Origin: Ruegeria sp. YS9
GTDB lineage: Bacteria > Pseudomonadota > Alphaproteobacteria > Rhodobacterales > Rhodobacteraceae
Reading direction: 5' to 3'
NCBI RefSeq assembly: GCF_024628725.1
Contig: NZ_CP102409.1
Coordinates: 1,955,001-2,019,000 of the forward strand
Length of the DNA: 64,000 bases
The position numbers were made by a program, and so were the translations under genes. Under the pieces are notes generated by a model. That model saw nothing but the letters and a program-made list of their open reading frames with translations, did no database searches and had not been told where the DNA came from. The stretch's first letter is position 1. Every line of letters starts with the position of its first letter. Of the stretch, positions 62,543 through 64,000 are shown in pieces.

Positions 62543-64000
62543 TTAATGCGAAGCGGCTGTCTGAGTCGCAGCCTCAGCCGCGGCCAGAGCCGTGTCATAG
62601 TTCGAAATCAGCGCCGCTGTGGATTGCCCGATCACATCGGTCACCAGCGACGGGTAGACACCCAGCAGGATGGTCATCACGATCAGCGGGGCGAAGATCA
62701 ACCGCTCGCGCGTGCTCATGTCGGTCATCGCCTTGAGGCTTTCCTTGATCAGATCGCCAAACACGACCCGGCGGTAGAGCCACAGCGCATAAGCCGCCGA
62801 GAAGATCACACCGGTCGCGGCCACCGCCGTTACCCAGGTGTTGACCTGGAACGCGCCCATCAGGGTCAGGAATTCGCCGATGAACCCGGATGTACCCGGC
62901 AGGCCGACATTGGCCATGGTAAACAACATGAAGACCAGCGCGTATGCAGGCATCCGGATCACCAGACCGCCATAAGCCTCGATATCGCGGGTGTGCATCC
63001 GGTCATAGATCACGCCGACACAGAGGAAGAGCGCGGCCGAGATGAACCCGTGGCTGAGCATCTGGAAGATCGCTCCGTCAATGCCCTGCTGGTTCGCAGC
63101 AAAGATGCCCATGGTCACAAAGCCCATATGCGCGACCGAGGAATACGCGATCAGCTTTTTCATATCCTCCTGCACTAGCGCCACCAGCGAGGTATAGACA
63201 ACCGCGATGGCAGACATCCACAGCACCAGATCGGTCATCACGGCCGAACCCACCGGGAACATCGGCAGGCTGAACCGCAGGAAGCCATAGCCGCCCATTT
63301 TCAAAAGGATCGCCGCCAGTACGACCGAGCCCGCCGTGGGCGCCTGAACGTGGGCGTCCGGCAACCAGGTATGCACCGGCCACATCGGCATTTTCACCGC
63401 GAAAGAGGCAAAGAAGGCCAGGAACATCAGGGTCTGCATGCCGCCGACAACATAGATACCCAGCACGCTGAAGCCCTCGGACGAGAACTGGTGCGTCATC
63501 AGCGCGGCAATGTCCGTGGTGCCTGCATCGGCATACATTGCAACCATGGCCACCAGCATCAGGACCGAGCCAAGGAAGGTGTAGAGGAAGAACTTGAAGC
63601 TGGCGTAGATCCGATCCTTGCCACCCCAGATCCCGATGATCAGGAACATCGGGATCAGGCCCGCTTCGAAGAACAGGTAGAACAGCACCAGATCAAGCGC
63701 CATGAAGACGCCCAGCATCAGCGTTTCCAGCAGCAGGAAGGCAACCATATATTCCTTGACGCGATCCGTGACATTCCAGCTGGCCAGGATGGTCAGCGGC
63801 ATGATGAAGGTGGTCAGCAGGACGAACAGAACACTGATGCCATCAACACCCATCTTGTACTTGAGGCCCATCAGCCACTCACCCTCTTCCACCATCTGGA
63901 AGCCGGGGTTCGACGGGTCAAAGCCTGTATAGATGCCGATGGAAACCAGGAAGGTCACAGTGGTGGCCAGCAGAGCAGTCCACTTGGCGTTCCGCTGTGC
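62543..64000 (-). CDS. nuoM: NADH-quinone oxidoreductase subunit M (5' end outside the window)
   Basis: 485 codons plus stop are present; the frame stays open to the last base ([19 protein letters not shown]), so the N-terminal 25-30 residues lie beyond the window. Family blocks: [78 protein letters not shown] and [19 protein letters not shown], with the channel Glu and Lys residues conserved. It pumps protons in the membrane arm of complex I next to NuoN. Confidence 0.96.
   Translation of the reverse strand, partial: AQRNAKWTALLATTVTFLVSIGIYTGFDPSNPGFQMVEEGEWLMGLKYKMGVDGISVLFVLLTTFIMPLTILASWNVTDRVKEYMVAFLLLETLMLGVFMALDLVLFYLFFEAGLIPMFLIIGIWGGKDRIYASFKFFLYTFLGSVLMLVAMVAMYADAGTTDIAALMTHQFSSEGFSVLGIYVVGGMQTLMFLAFFASFAVKMPMWPVHTWLPDAHVQAPTAGSVVLAAILLKMGGYGFLRFSLPMFPVGSAVMTDLVLWMSAIAVVYTSLVALVQEDMKKLIAYSSVAHMGFVTMGIFAANQQGIDGAIFQMLSHGFISAALFLCVGVIYDRMHTRDIEAYGGLVIRMPAYALVFMLFTMANVGLPGTSGFIGEFLTLMGAFQVNTWVTAVAATGVIFSAAYALWLYRRVVFGDLIKESLKAMTDMSTRERLIFAPLIVMTILLGVYPSLVTDVIGQSTAALISNYDTALAAAEAATQTAASH

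Noticed and set aside
61715..63178. A 487-codon + strand frame opposite nuoN/nuoM
   Set aside because: It is antisense to two complex I genes; its Gln/Arg/His-rich content is typical of reversed membrane-protein codons.

Overview
The window is chromosomal DNA from an alphaproteobacterium, most likely a marine Rhodobacterales member of the roseobacter group (Ruegeria-like). The evidence is the combined gene content (class I PHA synthase with a PhaR/phasin module, ThyX, RNase J, NuoM/NuoN next to BirA-CoaX-RNase J, MttB-type methyltransferases, a four-domain DMGDH-like demethylase, DUF1194/DUF983/DUF3572 proteins), the GC-rich coding style and frequent ATGA/GTGA start-stop overlaps. No rRNA, CRISPR array or intact insertion sequence was seen. 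There is one tRNA-Ser(UGA).

Layout. 1-2.8 kb: end of a PuuA-like glutamine synthetase, a PuuB-like FAD oxidase and a DegT-type aminotransferase. 2.8-7.9 kb: polyhydroxybutyrate island (phaR, phasin and phaC on -, phaZ on +) with three CTGC-N3-GCAG palindromes fitting PhaR operators. 7.8-11 kb: a minus-strand run of three alpha/beta hydrolases and an M15-like protein. 11.2-13.2 kb: thrS. 13.4-15.9 kb: a complete bufferin-type RiPP operon (bufA-bufB-bufC-DoxX) with a hairpin between precursor and enzymes. 16-25 kb: mixed housekeeping genes (csp, thyX, gloA, MarR, sdhE, aspartate aminotransferase, MATE pump, ppk2 with an FnrL-like box).

25.3-37.1 kb is an accessory catabolic island: AhpD-like protein, LysR regulator, DMGDH/GcvT-type FAD demethylase, non-pyrrolysine MttB protein, two different ureohydrolases and a ProX-ProV-ProW uptake system whose permease has a long extra N-terminal part. 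Together they look like a pathway for an N-methylated and/or guanidino compound. 37.7-40.1 kb: cupin, amine oxidase and TetR genes with a likely TetR operator. 40.1-40.9 kb: low-coding region with an integrase C-terminal relic beside tRNA-Ser.

41-47.9 kb: a cell-envelope/replication operon (SPOR lipoprotein, D,D-carboxypeptidase, tmk, holB, tatD, PhnP-like hydrolase) and a transporter. 48.7-50.3 kb: an H-NOX-like protein translationally coupled to an HNOBA-GGDEF cyclase; the H-NOX protein lacks the usual haem histidine. 50.4-52 kb: a second MttB protein. 53.2-54.6 kb: a PleD-like diguanylate cyclase whose receiver domain has lost its phosphoacceptor. 54.6-56.5 kb: an EF-hand / ECF sigma / membrane protein / metal-sensor-like operon. 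56.7-64 kb: DUF983, NUDIX, RNase J, coaX, birA, nuoN and the truncated nuoM.
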